Assembly (NCBI GenBank): GCA_005792545.1
Contig: SXRM01000190.1
Span: 1-61,886 of the forward strand
Reading direction: 5' to 3'
Origin: Pseudomonadota bacterium
GTDB taxonomy: Bacteria; Myxococcota_A; UBA9042
DNA length: 61,886 nucleotides
The notes under the pieces: generated by a model
Databases searched by the model: none
The model's input: the letters and a program-made list of their open reading frames with translations, nothing else
What the model was told of the DNA's origin: nothing
Translations under genes and position numbers: made by a program
Shown here: piece after piece, positions 27,001 through 35,963 of the stretch
Position numbering within the stretch: the stretch's first letter is position 1
How the letters are laid out: every line of letters begins with the position of its first letter

Positions 27001-28533
27001 GCCGGTTCGCTCGATGTTCCGCGATCGGGCGGTTGGGCCGAGTCGCTGTCGGACCTGGACCTGCGGCTGGACATTCTGCCGGACCCGGTGGTGGCGGCCG
27101 ATCCCGCGTCGAATTGCCTGGCGGCCGCGCCCGGCGCACGCGGACGGCTGCGGCTGGCCGGACCCGTAAACGCGCCGCGCGTCCAGGGCACCTTGCAGAC
27201 CCGCGCCGGCAAGGTGGCGCTGCGCAAGTACCCGCACGAAATCGCCATCGACGAGGGCGGCCGCCTGCAGATCGCATCGTTGGGCAGCGGCGGCGGTCTA
27301 AGCGGGCTGCAACTGACCATCCCGCAGGCGAACAAGCTGGCGATGCGGATCGACAACGGCACGCTCAAGATCGACGGGCGTATGAGCTTGAAGAACCTGC
27401 AGATTGACTCCATGGACTTGATGTTTGCAGGCGATGAACTGCCAGTGGATGTGCCCAAGCAGTATTCGATGCGCGTGTCGCCCGCAGTGCGCCTGACTGC
27501 CCGCAATTACAGCGACGACGAGCGTCGCGACTGGTGGGCGAAGGGCCGGGTCGTGGTCAGCGAGGGCATCTATTACCGCAACTTCGACACCCTGTCGGGC
27601 GTGGTTGGCAACGCCAGTGGGCGCACGGTCGACTCGTATAGCAAACCGCTGACTGAAACATGGCCCGAGTTGGCTGACCTGCAACTGGATCTCGGTGTGC
27701 TCGGCGGCAATTTTGAGGTGTCGAGTCGGTTCCCGCTGGTCAAGGCCGACCTGGTTACCGAGTTTGGCGTCCAGGTCAAGGGCACGCTGCCGGCGATGCG
27801 CGTGTACGACCACGCCAAAGTGGTCCCCGGGTCGGGCAGTCAGGTCAGCTACGCCTTCAACAACCTGGTGTTCGACGTGGACCGCGGCGACCTGGACTTT
27901 ACCGGCAACTGGATGCGGCCCTACCTTGACGTGTCGTTGCGGACCGATGTCGCCGTGCGTGCCAGCACCCGCTCGGGCGGTCTGACCGGGGCGTTTGGCG
28001 CCGAATTGAGCACCGATAGCGCAGCCGCCGACGAAGTGGTGCAGGTGTACGTGCAGATTGCCGGCGTGTGGTCCGAAAACAGCAAGGACTTCAAGATCCG
28101 CCTTTCGAGCAATAAAGGCGACACCGAAAAGGACGTGCAGTGCCTGATCCTATTTCGGCGGCGCTGCGGCGATGCGGGCGGCTCGGCGCCACGGCTGACG
28201 ACCGACATGCTGTTTGGTGAGGCCATCAATTCGCTGGCCACCAGCTTGCTCAAGACGTTTGTAGACACCATCGCCATTGACTTCGACCCGGCCAACGTCG
28301 GTGTCACCGCCGAAGCGAGCAAGAAGTTTGGCAAGTCGATGGCGCTCGGTGCCCGCATGCAGACGGGCCGCGAAACGCGCTACACCGCCAACTTTGCGTT
28401 CAAGATCACCGACCGGCTTTCGCTCAACGGCCTGTTTCGGCGCGAGCGCCCCGTTGACGCCTCGGGCACGCAGGAAGCCCCGGTGACCGTATACGAGTCG
28501 AAGCTGCGCTACAAGGTGCCGCTCGATGACTGA
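24064..28533 (+). CDS. tamB: Translocation and assembly module inner-membrane subunit TamB
   Basis: 1489 residues. An N-terminal membrane helix (AYLLVVQGAVGLVWLAVSLHLLL, about 25-47) anchors a very long periplasmic region of amphipathic beta-strands of the AsmA/TamB type. The C-terminal roughly 450 residues match the DUF490/TamB domain: VQVYVQIAGVWSE, NSLATSLLKTFVDTIAIDF and a final strand pattern ITDRLSLNGLFRRE with YESKLRYKVPLDD. TamB bridges the periplasm and works with an Omp85 partner in outer-membrane biogenesis and lipid transport. The start is TTG with GAGG 8 bases upstream; no nearby ATG precedes the anchor. The last 8 bases overlap the start of the Omp85 gene, so the pair is translated together. 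Confidence 0.9.
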   Translation: MSPDSSTNSTGSASIFRGLRSIARTAYLLVVQGAVGLVWLAVSLHLLLNSPSAAKQLSQLVSDALPGTVVLGGMRLGWTLDDAQLGMRAAVRDLRVTDPDGQEVMAARTLRARVSLWPLLTGLRNDHLRLSIPELLIDRPAMRLRNDARGRLTLNLAFADPDEPPPPEPPKPFSLTIGAAELREGRFDMDLPGTALFASGLWLKSPGIVVQTRPGQPPDIRYELRDAVAARVATRVDSMQLLPPIPDSSVQIARIDGELNSVRLTAVSAQMPPLQLRDGLRQLPATVLANADIASAWGARPTTRGEHLLVRTSSDDPHVRELLGRGYAAHAAMNASFSVDPDQGFVLQGDVLCGGLVAGFWSQRIAGNVRVETGAPGAAPVRVISTGVQVHAYGGKMASPRIDYWMPVGRNEHWVRGLIRVDGMRADAPLVAEGVGLPAGDLTPLLAAGSLTGDLGVVSRTLLYPDRPVDYDVALDAELELRRDAFVKMLQQKLPAVRMVGGMRTNFDGERGLRIGLSDLKLTADGDDGERLIRMRADGLFDLAGKGTRLALQLDIPRLQDWLGPFGVPNLSGALRFDSGDLTGDWHDPTLLGHLALDNLAVPGLQARHVRSRLRMNQGVLYLDDLAVEATFGTAKADVEIGVFGRDIGALRSSFPTKVRNANVQRIELGRLVPGVTGTGEIRNGQFTLDAKSWARTMAGSAALTLRDVRTGGELLDRVQGDVRFGGGDCSLANGRVQLHGAEVSDDIEVSGQYDLVGQTFATEFKVPLLPFSRLRALASMPLHGKVALAGRLFGSLRDFEGEVGVQLRGLGWDKIKLGDGEFMLTKRRGGPATLTAQDNLDHFDVQPGSEIAFAGLSKLTTMALRVRTHGEIDPFAVAGLPKPPALSARLEGEIATLVDLRPGATLYAVDTAIAAGHLQVEFTGGHKLRNTSPAQIRLTPDKIAIGDTHFSLHRSEFEVCGDLTLPKDGEAMSMAMFVAGSLDVPRSGGWAESLSDLDLRLDILPDPVVAADPASNCLAAAPGARGRLRLAGPVNAPRVQGTLQTRAGKVALRKYPHEIAIDEGGRLQIASLGSGGGLSGLQLTIPQANKLAMRIDNGTLKIDGRMSLKNLQIDSMDLMFAGDELPVDVPKQYSMRVSPAVRLTARNYSDDERRDWWAKGRVVVSEGIYYRNFDTLSGVVGNASGRTVDSYSKPLTETWPELADLQLDLGVLGGNFEVSSRFPLVKADLVTEFGVQVKGTLPAMRVYDHAKVVPGSGSQVSYAFNNLVFDVDRGDLDFTGNWMRPYLDVSLRTDVAVRASTRSGGLTGAFGAELSTDSAAADEVVQVYVQIAGVWSENSKDFKIRLSSNKGDTEKDVQCLILFRRRCGDAGGSAPRLTTDMLFGEAINSLATSLLKTFVDTIAIDFDPANVGVTAEASKKFGKSMALGARMQTGRETRYTANFAFKITDRLSLNGLFRRERPVDASGTQEAPVTVYESKLRYKVPLDD

Positions 28534-31500
28534 GGCGCGCGTCCGCTTGTCGCTCGCGGTCGGCGCTTGTTGGTCCTTGGGCCTGGGCGGGACAGCGCTG
28601 GCGTCGCCGGAAGGGGCGGCCGCGCCCAGCGCTGTCAGCTTGACGCCCACGCCGACGCCGACCACGCTGCCTGCGGCACCGACCCGGATTGACGCAGGTG
28701 TCGGCGCGACCGGCGGCGTCGGCTCACTGGACGCGCTGGGCTCCCTGCAAGGTTTGGGCGAGGTCACGCGCGCCGACAATGCGTGCCTGGGCCGACCGAT
28801 TGCGTTCGTACGATTTGAAGGCTGCCCCGGCACGGCTTGCGAAGACCCCAAAGTCTACAACGAGCTGGCGTCAGTGGTCGACTTGCGGCCCGGCCGACGC
28901 CTGGGCGGCGGCGAGCTCAGGGTCGCCTGGGAGCGCATGTCGCGCATTGGCTTTTTCCGGTCCGTGCAGGTGCGCTGCGGCGCCGATGGCGAAGGCCTGG
29001 CACAGATCGCGTTTACGGTCGCCGGCCACCAGCGGGTGCGGCGGATTCGCTTCGTCGGCAACGCCGCCCTGTTCTTGGACGAGCTGCGCAGCAAGCTGCT
29101 GATTCAGCCCGGCGACGCGCTCGATCTCGACACGCCGCGCGGTCAGGAGCGCCTGCAAGCCCAAAAAGAGGCAATTGAAGCCCTGTATCAGCGTAATGGC
29201 TTTGATTCTGCCAAGATTCGTGTGCGGGCCGAGGTCGCAAACAAGGGCGAGCTCAACTTGTGGGTCGATATCGCCGAGGGCGAGCGCCAACGCATCACCG
29301 AAGCACGGATAGACCTGCATGCGCCGCCCCGCCAGAGCGAATTCGAGATCTACCACGGGTTGCGGTGTCAGGACGTGACCGAGCGCGCGGTGCGCAACGC
29401 CGCCGCGTTGACTGGGCTCGATGTCTTTAGCCAACGCGAAGCCAACCGCATCCGGGCGCGCATCCGCACCTTCTTGCGTCGACTCGGCTACGGGTCGCCG
29501 CGCATCGAGGTCCACCACGAGACCAGCGATCAGACCATCCGCATCGATGTGTCGCCCGGCAAGTGCGCGATCGTCCGCATTCTGGTGCGAGATGACAGCG
29601 AAGGCGGGGCGCGGGCTGGCTACCAGTTGCACGAAGACCGCGCGCTCTACGAGACCTTGCCGTTTGGCGACTCCGGTTTGTACGACTTTGCCGAGGCCGA
29701 GCGCGGCCGACACGACCTGCTGCTGGCCCTGGAAAACCGCGGCTACCTGTTTGCCGACGTGCGCCTCGACTACCGACCGGTGCCGGCCGCCGACAGTGGC
29801 CAGGTCCACAGCGCCATCACCTATTGGGCGGCCACCGGCTATGTGTCACAGGTGCGCGGCGTGTTCTTTCACGCCGTGGACAAGAAAGGCGATTCTGCGG
29901 CGCACACCGACGGCGAGTTGCGCAGGATCATCAGCACGCGCGCATACGACTTTTTTGACGCTGGCGGCTATTTGCAGGTCGATCAAGTGCTGGCCGATCT
30001 GGATCTCTTGCGCAACTATTTTGTTTCGCAGGGGTTTTGGGAGTTTGGCTACGCCAACACGCTGCCAGACGGCGTCACGCCCACCACCGCCAACCGCCGC
30101 ACAGTGGCCACCGAAGACGGCACGATGACGATTCGCTATCGCTTTGCCGACAAGGGGTTCTGGTTGCGCAAGCCGGTGGACGAGAACTTCATTTATCTGG
30201 ACATTAGTTACCGCCAAGGTGAGCCGTCGCGGCTGCGCAGCCTGCGGGTAGTCGGCGCCCAAGCCGTGCCCGAGAGCGAAGTGCGGGCGGTGTGGCCGAT
30301 TGATCCCGGTCAGATCATCAGCTGGGAAAAGCTGGAGCGGGCGTTGTCCGAGCTCGAGTCGAGCTACCGCAACAACGGCTTCTTTCGCAGCCAGGTCAAA
30401 ATGCTCTGCGCCAGTTCGGGTCCAGATCGGCCGATGGCGGAATGCGCGCGCGAGACCCTGTTGGCCCGCCATGTCGACGTCGAGTTACGCATCGACGAAG
30501 GCGAACGCGTCGACTTTGGCGAGTCGTTCGTCATCGGCAACTTCAGCACCGACGCCGACGTCATCACCCGCGACCTGCCCAAGGCCGGTGTGCCCTACTC
30601 GGCGGCCCTTGAGTTCGAGTCGCAGCGCCGGCTTCGCAACTTGGGCCTGTTCTCGCAAGTCACGTTCACGCGCGTCGGCGACGACGAGAAGCCCCCGCGG
30701 CGGCGCCTAGCGACCGTGGTGCGGTTGGTGGAAGAGCAGGTCAAGTACTGGGAGGCGTTGGTTGGTTTTCAGACCATCAACACCGCCCGCAACGCCTACG
30801 AGCGCGACAGCATTCCCGGTTTCAAAGAAGTCCTGGACCACGCAACGACCGCGACGGATCGCAGCACGATGGGCTATGGTCGCAGCCAGTATCTGACACT
30901 GCCCAACTTGTTAGCGACGGCGGAAGGTGCCTATCTGGACAAGAACTTCGCGCGGTCCGGCAAGCTGTTGCGCATCGCGGCCAAAGTCGGTCTGACCGCG
31001 CCGCCAAGCTACAACGATGTGTGTATTCAAGGGCTGGAATGCAAGAAGGGCAAAGACGCCACCGTCATCGCGCCATACAGTGCCGATAGCGACTACCCGC
31101 CGTGGTGGTCCGATACCTTGCGCTATGCGGCGGCTTCGATCACCTACCAGGACCCGCGCTTTCTCGGCAGCGATTTTGGGCTGCGTTGGGTCGTGCCGTC
31201 GCTGGTACACGACTATGCACTGTCCGCGGTCGACACCGACAAGGTGGGCACGCTTGTCGAACTGTCGCGTCGGTTTGGTCGCCTGCTGACCGCGGTGTCG
31301 TTCGACTACGGCTTTGTTCGGCTACGCGCAGCTGCTCAGCGCGACCACGACTTCACCGACCAAATGCGGCAGCAGGTCATGGTCACGCCGAGCCTGAGCT
31401 ACGACAACACCGACAGCCCGCTCAATCCTCGACAGGGCCTGTCGCTGCAGCTGTCCCTGCCGTACATCAACGGCTACGTCAAAGATAGCAACAACACCAA

Positions 31501-32146
31501 TGCGCCGTATCGGTTGGCCAACATGCTCAAGTGGGAGGGTACGGGGCGCGTGTTCTTGCCGGTCGGCGATTCGCTGGTGCTGGCGCTGATGGCGCACGGT
31601 GGGCTCATTTACACCTTTACCAAAGACCAGAACGGCCACCAGTTGACGGCAGAGGACTTGCCGCAAAACGTCACTTTTCGCCTCGGCGGCCAGTATCCGC
31701 AGACGCTGTTGCGCGGCTACTCCGACTTCGGCATCCGCCAGTACGATGCGCGCGGATCGGCCATCGTGCACGACAAGGCGCACAACACCAAAGCAGTGCC
31801 GACCGACGACACCGACCACACCATCGGCTTCGGAAAAGTGGTGGCGAACTCAAGCGTCGAGTTGCGCTTTCCAGTGCTGCGGGACCTCAAGGTCAATGGT
31901 GCGGTTTTCTGGGATTTTGGTGCGCTGGCGGAGAACGCGGCATCGTTGGCGCAAGGCGTGCGGCACGGCCTCGGGGCCAGCGTCGTGTGGTTGATGGCGG
32001 GGCAGATTCCGCTGCGCATCGACCTTGCCGTTCCGGTTGGCACGCAGCGCTGCATCGAAGTCCGCCGCAACGCTGGTGGCGAGGTCGACTGTGAGGAAGA
32101 AAAACTCAAGGTCGTCCCCAATGCAGCGCTCATGTACGCGTTCTAG
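28526..32146 (+). CDS. tamA: Omp85-family outer-membrane assembly protein (TamA/BamA-like)
   Basis: 1206 residues, long for the family (TamA about 580, BamA about 810). A signal peptide ends near ALAS (residue 27). A Pro/Thr-rich linker follows, then a series of POTRA-type domains (VRRIRFVGNAALFLDELRSKL, GFDSAKIRVRAEV, NNGFFRSQVKML, VDFGESFVIGN) up to about residue 730, and then a C-terminal beta-barrel of the D15/Bac_surface_Ag type (YDNTDSPLNPRQGLSLQLSL, FRLGGQYPQTLLRGY) ending in a strand with a terminal Phe (NAALMYAF), as in many outer-membrane proteins. Overlap with tamB supports the TamA name. Its stop codon TAG overlaps that of the convergent epimerase gene. Confidence 0.9.
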   Translation: MTEARVRLSLAVGACWSLGLGGTALASPEGAAAPSAVSLTPTPTPTTLPAAPTRIDAGVGATGGVGSLDALGSLQGLGEVTRADNACLGRPIAFVRFEGCPGTACEDPKVYNELASVVDLRPGRRLGGGELRVAWERMSRIGFFRSVQVRCGADGEGLAQIAFTVAGHQRVRRIRFVGNAALFLDELRSKLLIQPGDALDLDTPRGQERLQAQKEAIEALYQRNGFDSAKIRVRAEVANKGELNLWVDIAEGERQRITEARIDLHAPPRQSEFEIYHGLRCQDVTERAVRNAAALTGLDVFSQREANRIRARIRTFLRRLGYGSPRIEVHHETSDQTIRIDVSPGKCAIVRILVRDDSEGGARAGYQLHEDRALYETLPFGDSGLYDFAEAERGRHDLLLALENRGYLFADVRLDYRPVPAADSGQVHSAITYWAATGYVSQVRGVFFHAVDKKGDSAAHTDGELRRIISTRAYDFFDAGGYLQVDQVLADLDLLRNYFVSQGFWEFGYANTLPDGVTPTTANRRTVATEDGTMTIRYRFADKGFWLRKPVDENFIYLDISYRQGEPSRLRSLRVVGAQAVPESEVRAVWPIDPGQIISWEKLERALSELESSYRNNGFFRSQVKMLCASSGPDRPMAECARETLLARHVDVELRIDEGERVDFGESFVIGNFSTDADVITRDLPKAGVPYSAALEFESQRRLRNLGLFSQVTFTRVGDDEKPPRRRLATVVRLVEEQVKYWEALVGFQTINTARNAYERDSIPGFKEVLDHATTATDRSTMGYGRSQYLTLPNLLATAEGAYLDKNFARSGKLLRIAAKVGLTAPPSYNDVCIQGLECKKGKDATVIAPYSADSDYPPWWSDTLRYAAASITYQDPRFLGSDFGLRWVVPSLVHDYALSAVDTDKVGTLVELSRRFGRLLTAVSFDYGFVRLRAAAQRDHDFTDQMRQQVMVTPSLSYDNTDSPLNPRQGLSLQLSLPYINGYVKDSNNTNAPYRLANMLKWEGTGRVFLPVGDSLVLALMAHGGLIYTFTKDQNGHQLTAEDLPQNVTFRLGGQYPQTLLRGYSDFGIRQYDARGSAIVHDKAHNTKAVPTDDTDHTIGFGKVVANSSVELRFPVLRDLKVNGAVFWDFGALAENAASLAQGVRHGLGASVVWLMAGQIPLRIDLAVPVGTQRCIEVRRNAGGEVDCEEEKLKVVPNAALMYAF

Positions 32147-33159
32147 GCCGCCGCTGCGTCGGGCCGGCTCAGCCATGCCGCCCGCGCATCGCGGACCATC
32201 TCTTCCAAGTCGCAGGCCGGGTGCACCCCAAGCTCTGCGCGCAGGCGGCCGACATCGGCTACCAACGCCGCGATGTCGCCCGGCCGGCGCGGCGCCTCGA
32301 TTCGCGGCACCGGGACGCCTAGCACGCGCTCGACCGCGGCAATGACCTGTCGAACGCTGCTCCCCGCGCCAGAGCCGACGTGAAAGACCCGATGGGCGCT
32401 GGTAGGTGCAGCCAGCGCCCAGGCCGCAGCAGCGTGCAGCGACGCGACCACGTCGCGCATGTGCACGTAGTCGCGCAGGCACGTGCCGTCGGGCGTCGGC
32501 CAGTCCGTGCCGAACACCCGTAGCGGCGGCAGGTCGCCAAAGGCCGCGCGAATCGCCAGCGGTATCAAGTGAGTCTCGGGCTTGTGTCGCTCTGCGCAGC
32601 CGTACTGGGCGCCGGATACGTTGAAAAAGCGCAGCACTGCGGTCGCAAGGCCGGTTTGCGCGCTGTGCGCAGCCAGCACCTGCTCGGCGCGCAGCTTGCT
32701 CTCGCCGTAGGGACTCTCGGGCCCGATGCGGGCGCTCTCGTCCAGCGTTGCCCGGCCGCCCTGGTCCGAAGCGAGCACGGCAGCCGACGAGGCCAGCACC
32801 AGCGCCGGCACGCGCGCGCCAGCGCAGGCCGCGGCAACGACCTCGGTGCCGACCACATTGACGTGCAAGTAGCGGTCGGCCAGCTGTACCGACTCGCCGA
32901 CCTGGATGAGCGCGGCGAGGTGGAACACCGCCTCTGGCCGATCGCCACAGGCAGCAAGCGCTCGGGCGATGGTCGCAGGCTCGGTGACGTCGCCGTGCAC
33001 CAACGGCACATCGACGTCGAGCGCATCGGCAAAGCCGCGCTCGAGGCTGTCAATGCCGACCACGCGCACGCCGGCGCCGCGCAACGTGCGCACAAGGGTA
33101 CTGCCGACGAAGCCGCCGGCCCCAGTCACAACGGCGGATTGCAGGCGCGGGGCGGTCAT
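32143..33159 (-). CDS. galE: UDP-glucose 4-epimerase-like NAD-dependent epimerase
   Basis: 338 residues, the usual GalE length. An N-terminal Rossmann fold with GAGGFVGS binds NAD; next come GDVTEPA, FHLAALIQVGESV, LASSAAV (catalytic Ser region) and YGESK, the YxxxK catalytic pair. Further marks are LRFFNVSGA, HLIPLA, RVFGTDWPTPDGTCLRDYVH and a C-terminal GDIAALVAD, all GalE-specific. The enzyme interconverts UDP-glucose and UDP-galactose in the cytosol for polysaccharide or LPS sugars. ATG at 33159 is preferred since the Rossmann strand begins eight residues later. The 3' end overlaps the Omp85 gene by 4 bases. Specificity for UDP-GlcNAc or UDP-GlcA cannot be excluded. Confidence 0.9.
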   Translation of the reverse strand: MTAPRLQSAVVTGAGGFVGSTLVRTLRGAGVRVVGIDSLERGFADALDVDVPLVHGDVTEPATIARALAACGDRPEAVFHLAALIQVGESVQLADRYLHVNVVGTEVVAAACAGARVPALVLASSAAVLASDQGGRATLDESARIGPESPYGESKLRAEQVLAAHSAQTGLATAVLRFFNVSGAQYGCAERHKPETHLIPLAIRAAFGDLPPLRVFGTDWPTPDGTCLRDYVHMRDVVASLHAAAAWALAAPTSAHRVFHVGSGAGSSVRQVIAAVERVLGVPVPRIEAPRRPGDIAALVADVGRLRAELGVHPACDLEEMVRDARAAWLSRPDAAAA

Positions 33160-33275
33160 CAGTGGCAGTCCTCGCGGCGCCCTCAGTGCGGGGCCGCGGC
33201 GCAAAGCCCCGGCTTGCGCCAGTCCAGGCGCCTACCAGTGCTGGGGCGGCTTGTAGCGCGGTGGCGCCAGATCGG

Positions 33276-35963
33276 TCAACGTGCTGGCTTTTTGCAGCGG
33301 TCCGTCCATGCCGCCCAGTCCGGGCGTCCGCCGACGGGGCCGAGCACCGTGTCGCCGCGCATCGGCAACCACGGCGCCACCGATCCGAGCCATGCGCACC
33401 ATCTGGCGGCATCGGCGGGCGCAACTGCCCCGGCCTTGGGCAGCGTGTCGATGGCTTGCGCTAGCGCCACCGGCAGCGCCTCTGCGGCCGCAGTCGCCGC
33501 ATGCAATGGCGCCTCTTCAGGGTGGCCGCCGGCGACCAAAAAGGCGTGGACGCGGGCGCGCCGATCCGGTGGCAAGGCCTGACCGCGCAGCTGACCGGCG
33601 ATCCAGGTGTCGGGCGTGCGGCCCATGCGGGTGTCGAGTCTACCCACCATCGCAGCCGCGGAACTAGCCGCGAAGAAGTCGCGCGGCGCCGAGTATTCCA
33701 GGCGCGGAAAGCGCTCTTGCAGCGGCGCGGCAAAGCCCTGGCAGACTTTGGCCACCGTCGCCGGGCCGGCCAGCTGCGTGGCGAGAAACTCGTCGAGCGA
33801 CTTGGGTACATCGGCCGATCGGTGGTGCTGCAAGTGTCGTTGCACCCCGGGATCGGCCATTGCGGTCGCCGCCGCGGTGGCATCGAAGGCGATGGGTATG
33901 GCGCTCGCCACTAGCGCCAGGTCGCCCGGGTCCATCCGAAACACGGCAACGTGAGGCAACACGGCCTGCAGCGTGCACAAGATGTCACGCAGCGCCCCAT
34001 CGGCCATTTCGTAGGTGTGGATCCACTGCACCAACACGCCGCCCGGCCGCAGCCGCTCGCGCACGCGTCCGAACGACTCGGCGGTGTATAGATCGGCGAT
34101 GCCGGCGATCCAGGGGTTGCTGGGTTCCGAGACCACCAGATCTAGCGACGCCGGCGGCAGCGCCGCCAGCACCTCGCGTGCGTCGGCGATCGTCACCCGA
34201 ACGCGCGGGTTCTCAAGCACATTGTCGTTGCTGGCCGCGAAGAAGGCCGCAGCGTGCACCACTGCCGCCGACATTTCGACCGCGTGGACGCGCATCTGGC
34301 CGTGGCTCGCCAAGGCAGCTGCGGTCTGACCGGTGCCAAGCCCGATGACCAGCGCCTCCTTGGACTGCGGCCGCACCAGCGGGCCGAGGTGGCCGAGCAC
34401 GACCTGGGTCGCGACATCGCCGGTGCCGCCGTCGGCCTTGCCGTTGGTGCGAAAGATGACCAGACCGTCGGCGTAGCGGTCAACGGTGATGGTGGCGTCC
34501 TTGCCGTCTTTGCGGAACAACTGTTCGATCTTACGGACTTCCTGGCCTTCCTTGCGGGCCAGCGTCGGACTCTGCGGGCGCATGCGAAACAGGCCGCGGG
34601 TTAGCGCTCCGTCAGAGGGCGGCGCCACCAGCAAGCCCAACACCACGGCCCCCGCGGCGGACAGCGGCAGCCAGCGCTCGGCTTTGGCAGCGGCGACAGC
34701 AGCGAGGCCGAACGACACCGCGGCGCCCAGGCCCAGCATGCGCTCCAAGCCCAATACGGGTAGCAGCACGAAGCCACCGCCCAGGGCGCCAAACAGGTTG
34801 CCGAGCGTGTTCCAAGTCAGCAGCTGGGCTGTCGCTCGGTCGGTGTGTGCGCCGCGGGCGTTGGCGGTCGCTAGCAATGCGGGGAAGGCCGCGCCCAAGC
34901 CGAGCGCCGCCGGCAGCAGGTGCAGTGCAAGCCAGCCGCCGCCGACAAACAGCCACAGGCCATAGTTCTCGGGCACCGGCAGCAAGCGTGCACGAGTGAC
35001 CGCCAACTCCACCGCCATCGGGTCGGCGCGCCACACCAGTAGTGCCGTGCCGAGACCGGCCAGACCTTGCGAGATGCCAAGCACTTGCGGTGCACTGCGA
35101 CCCAATGCCAGCTGGCGGGTGGCGATTGCGCTGCCGGCTGCGATGCCGATGATGGTCACGCCGAGCATGTAGGCAAAGCTATACGTGCTGGCGCCGAGCA
35201 ACAGCGACGCCAGTCGGGTCCAGCCGATCTCGCAGCAAAGGGCGACGGCCCCGGTGGCGAAGGCGATGGCCCACAGCGAACGCGGCGCTCCAACTGCCGC
35301 GGTTGGGGTCGCAGTCGTTGTGGTCGGGTTCGCCGCCGTCGATCGCAGCAGCCGCGACGCAATCCCGGCCACGCCAAGGTTGACCGCCGCGCCCATGGTC
35401 AGCGGCAGCTCAAGGCCGAAAGTCTCGATGAGCCAAAAGCCAGCCAGCAGCGCCCCAGTCGCCGCGCCCGCGGCATTGACGGCATAGCAGCGCGAGACAA
35501 GTGCCACGCTACCCGCCGCGTCCGCGCGGGCGATGCCAAACGACAGCGCCGGTAGCGTCGCGCCCATCAGCGTCGCCAACGGCAACAGCAGCGTCGCCGC
35601 TAACGCCAGCTTGACCAGCATGTGTGCGGCGGATCCGGGTTCGCTGCCCTGCGCCAGCGTGGCAAAAACGCCGAACGCAAAGTCGGCCACCGCGGGCAAC
35701 AGCAAGGCCCACAGGCCAATGGCCGCCTCCAGCACCGCGTAGGCCAGTAGCGGCGCCTGCACCTTGGGCAGCAGCGTGCGCTGCGCCCGCCCGGCGAGCA
35801 GCGCGCCCAAGCACAGGCCACCCAAAAACGTCGCCAGCGTGATGGCCTGCGACGACCCCGAGCTGCCCAGGTGCTGGGCCAAGAGGCGCGCGACCACGAC
35901 CTCGTACACCAGGCCAGCGGCGCCGGTCGCAAACAACATGGGCAGCAGCAGGCGGGCGATCAC
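33276..35963 (-). CDS. Membrane protein fused to a spermidine synthase-like domain
   Basis: 895 residues. The first ~430 residues form about 12 hydrophobic helices with a start typical of fused-MFS/spermidine synthase proteins (MLFATGAAGLVYEVVVARLLAQHLGSS). A soluble SpeE-like Rossmann domain follows at about 480-750: motif I ALVIGLGTGQTAAALA, then VHAVEMSAAVVHAA, VRVTIADAREVLAAL, LDLVVSEPSNPWIAGIADLYT and LRPGGVLVQWIHTYEM. The last 140 residues are helical, probably TPR-like. The acidic pair that binds decarboxy-SAM/putrescine in true SpeE is changed (SEPSNPW instead of DSTDP), so it may act on another substrate. The start is GTG without a strong ribosome binding site. It is divergent from cydAB. 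Confidence 0.88.
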   Translation of the reverse strand: MIARLLLPMLFATGAAGLVYEVVVARLLAQHLGSSGSSQAITLATFLGGLCLGALLAGRAQRTLLPKVQAPLLAYAVLEAAIGLWALLLPAVADFAFGVFATLAQGSEPGSAAHMLVKLALAATLLLPLATLMGATLPALSFGIARADAAGSVALVSRCYAVNAAGAATGALLAGFWLIETFGLELPLTMGAAVNLGVAGIASRLLRSTAANPTTTTATPTAAVGAPRSLWAIAFATGAVALCCEIGWTRLASLLLGASTYSFAYMLGVTIIGIAAGSAIATRQLALGRSAPQVLGISQGLAGLGTALLVWRADPMAVELAVTRARLLPVPENYGLWLFVGGGWLALHLLPAALGLGAAFPALLATANARGAHTDRATAQLLTWNTLGNLFGALGGGFVLLPVLGLERMLGLGAAVSFGLAAVAAAKAERWLPLSAAGAVVLGLLVAPPSDGALTRGLFRMRPQSPTLARKEGQEVRKIEQLFRKDGKDATITVDRYADGLVIFRTNGKADGGTGDVATQVVLGHLGPLVRPQSKEALVIGLGTGQTAAALASHGQMRVHAVEMSAAVVHAAAFFAASNDNVLENPRVRVTIADAREVLAALPPASLDLVVSEPSNPWIAGIADLYTAESFGRVRERLRPGGVLVQWIHTYEMADGALRDILCTLQAVLPHVAVFRMDPGDLALVASAIPIAFDATAAATAMADPGVQRHLQHHRSADVPKSLDEFLATQLAGPATVAKVCQGFAAPLQERFPRLEYSAPRDFFAASSAAAMVGRLDTRMGRTPDTWIAGQLRGQALPPDRRARVHAFLVAGGHPEEAPLHAATAAAEALPVALAQAIDTLPKAGAVAPADAARWCAWLGSVAPWLPMRGDTVLGPVGGRPDWAAWTDRCKKPAR

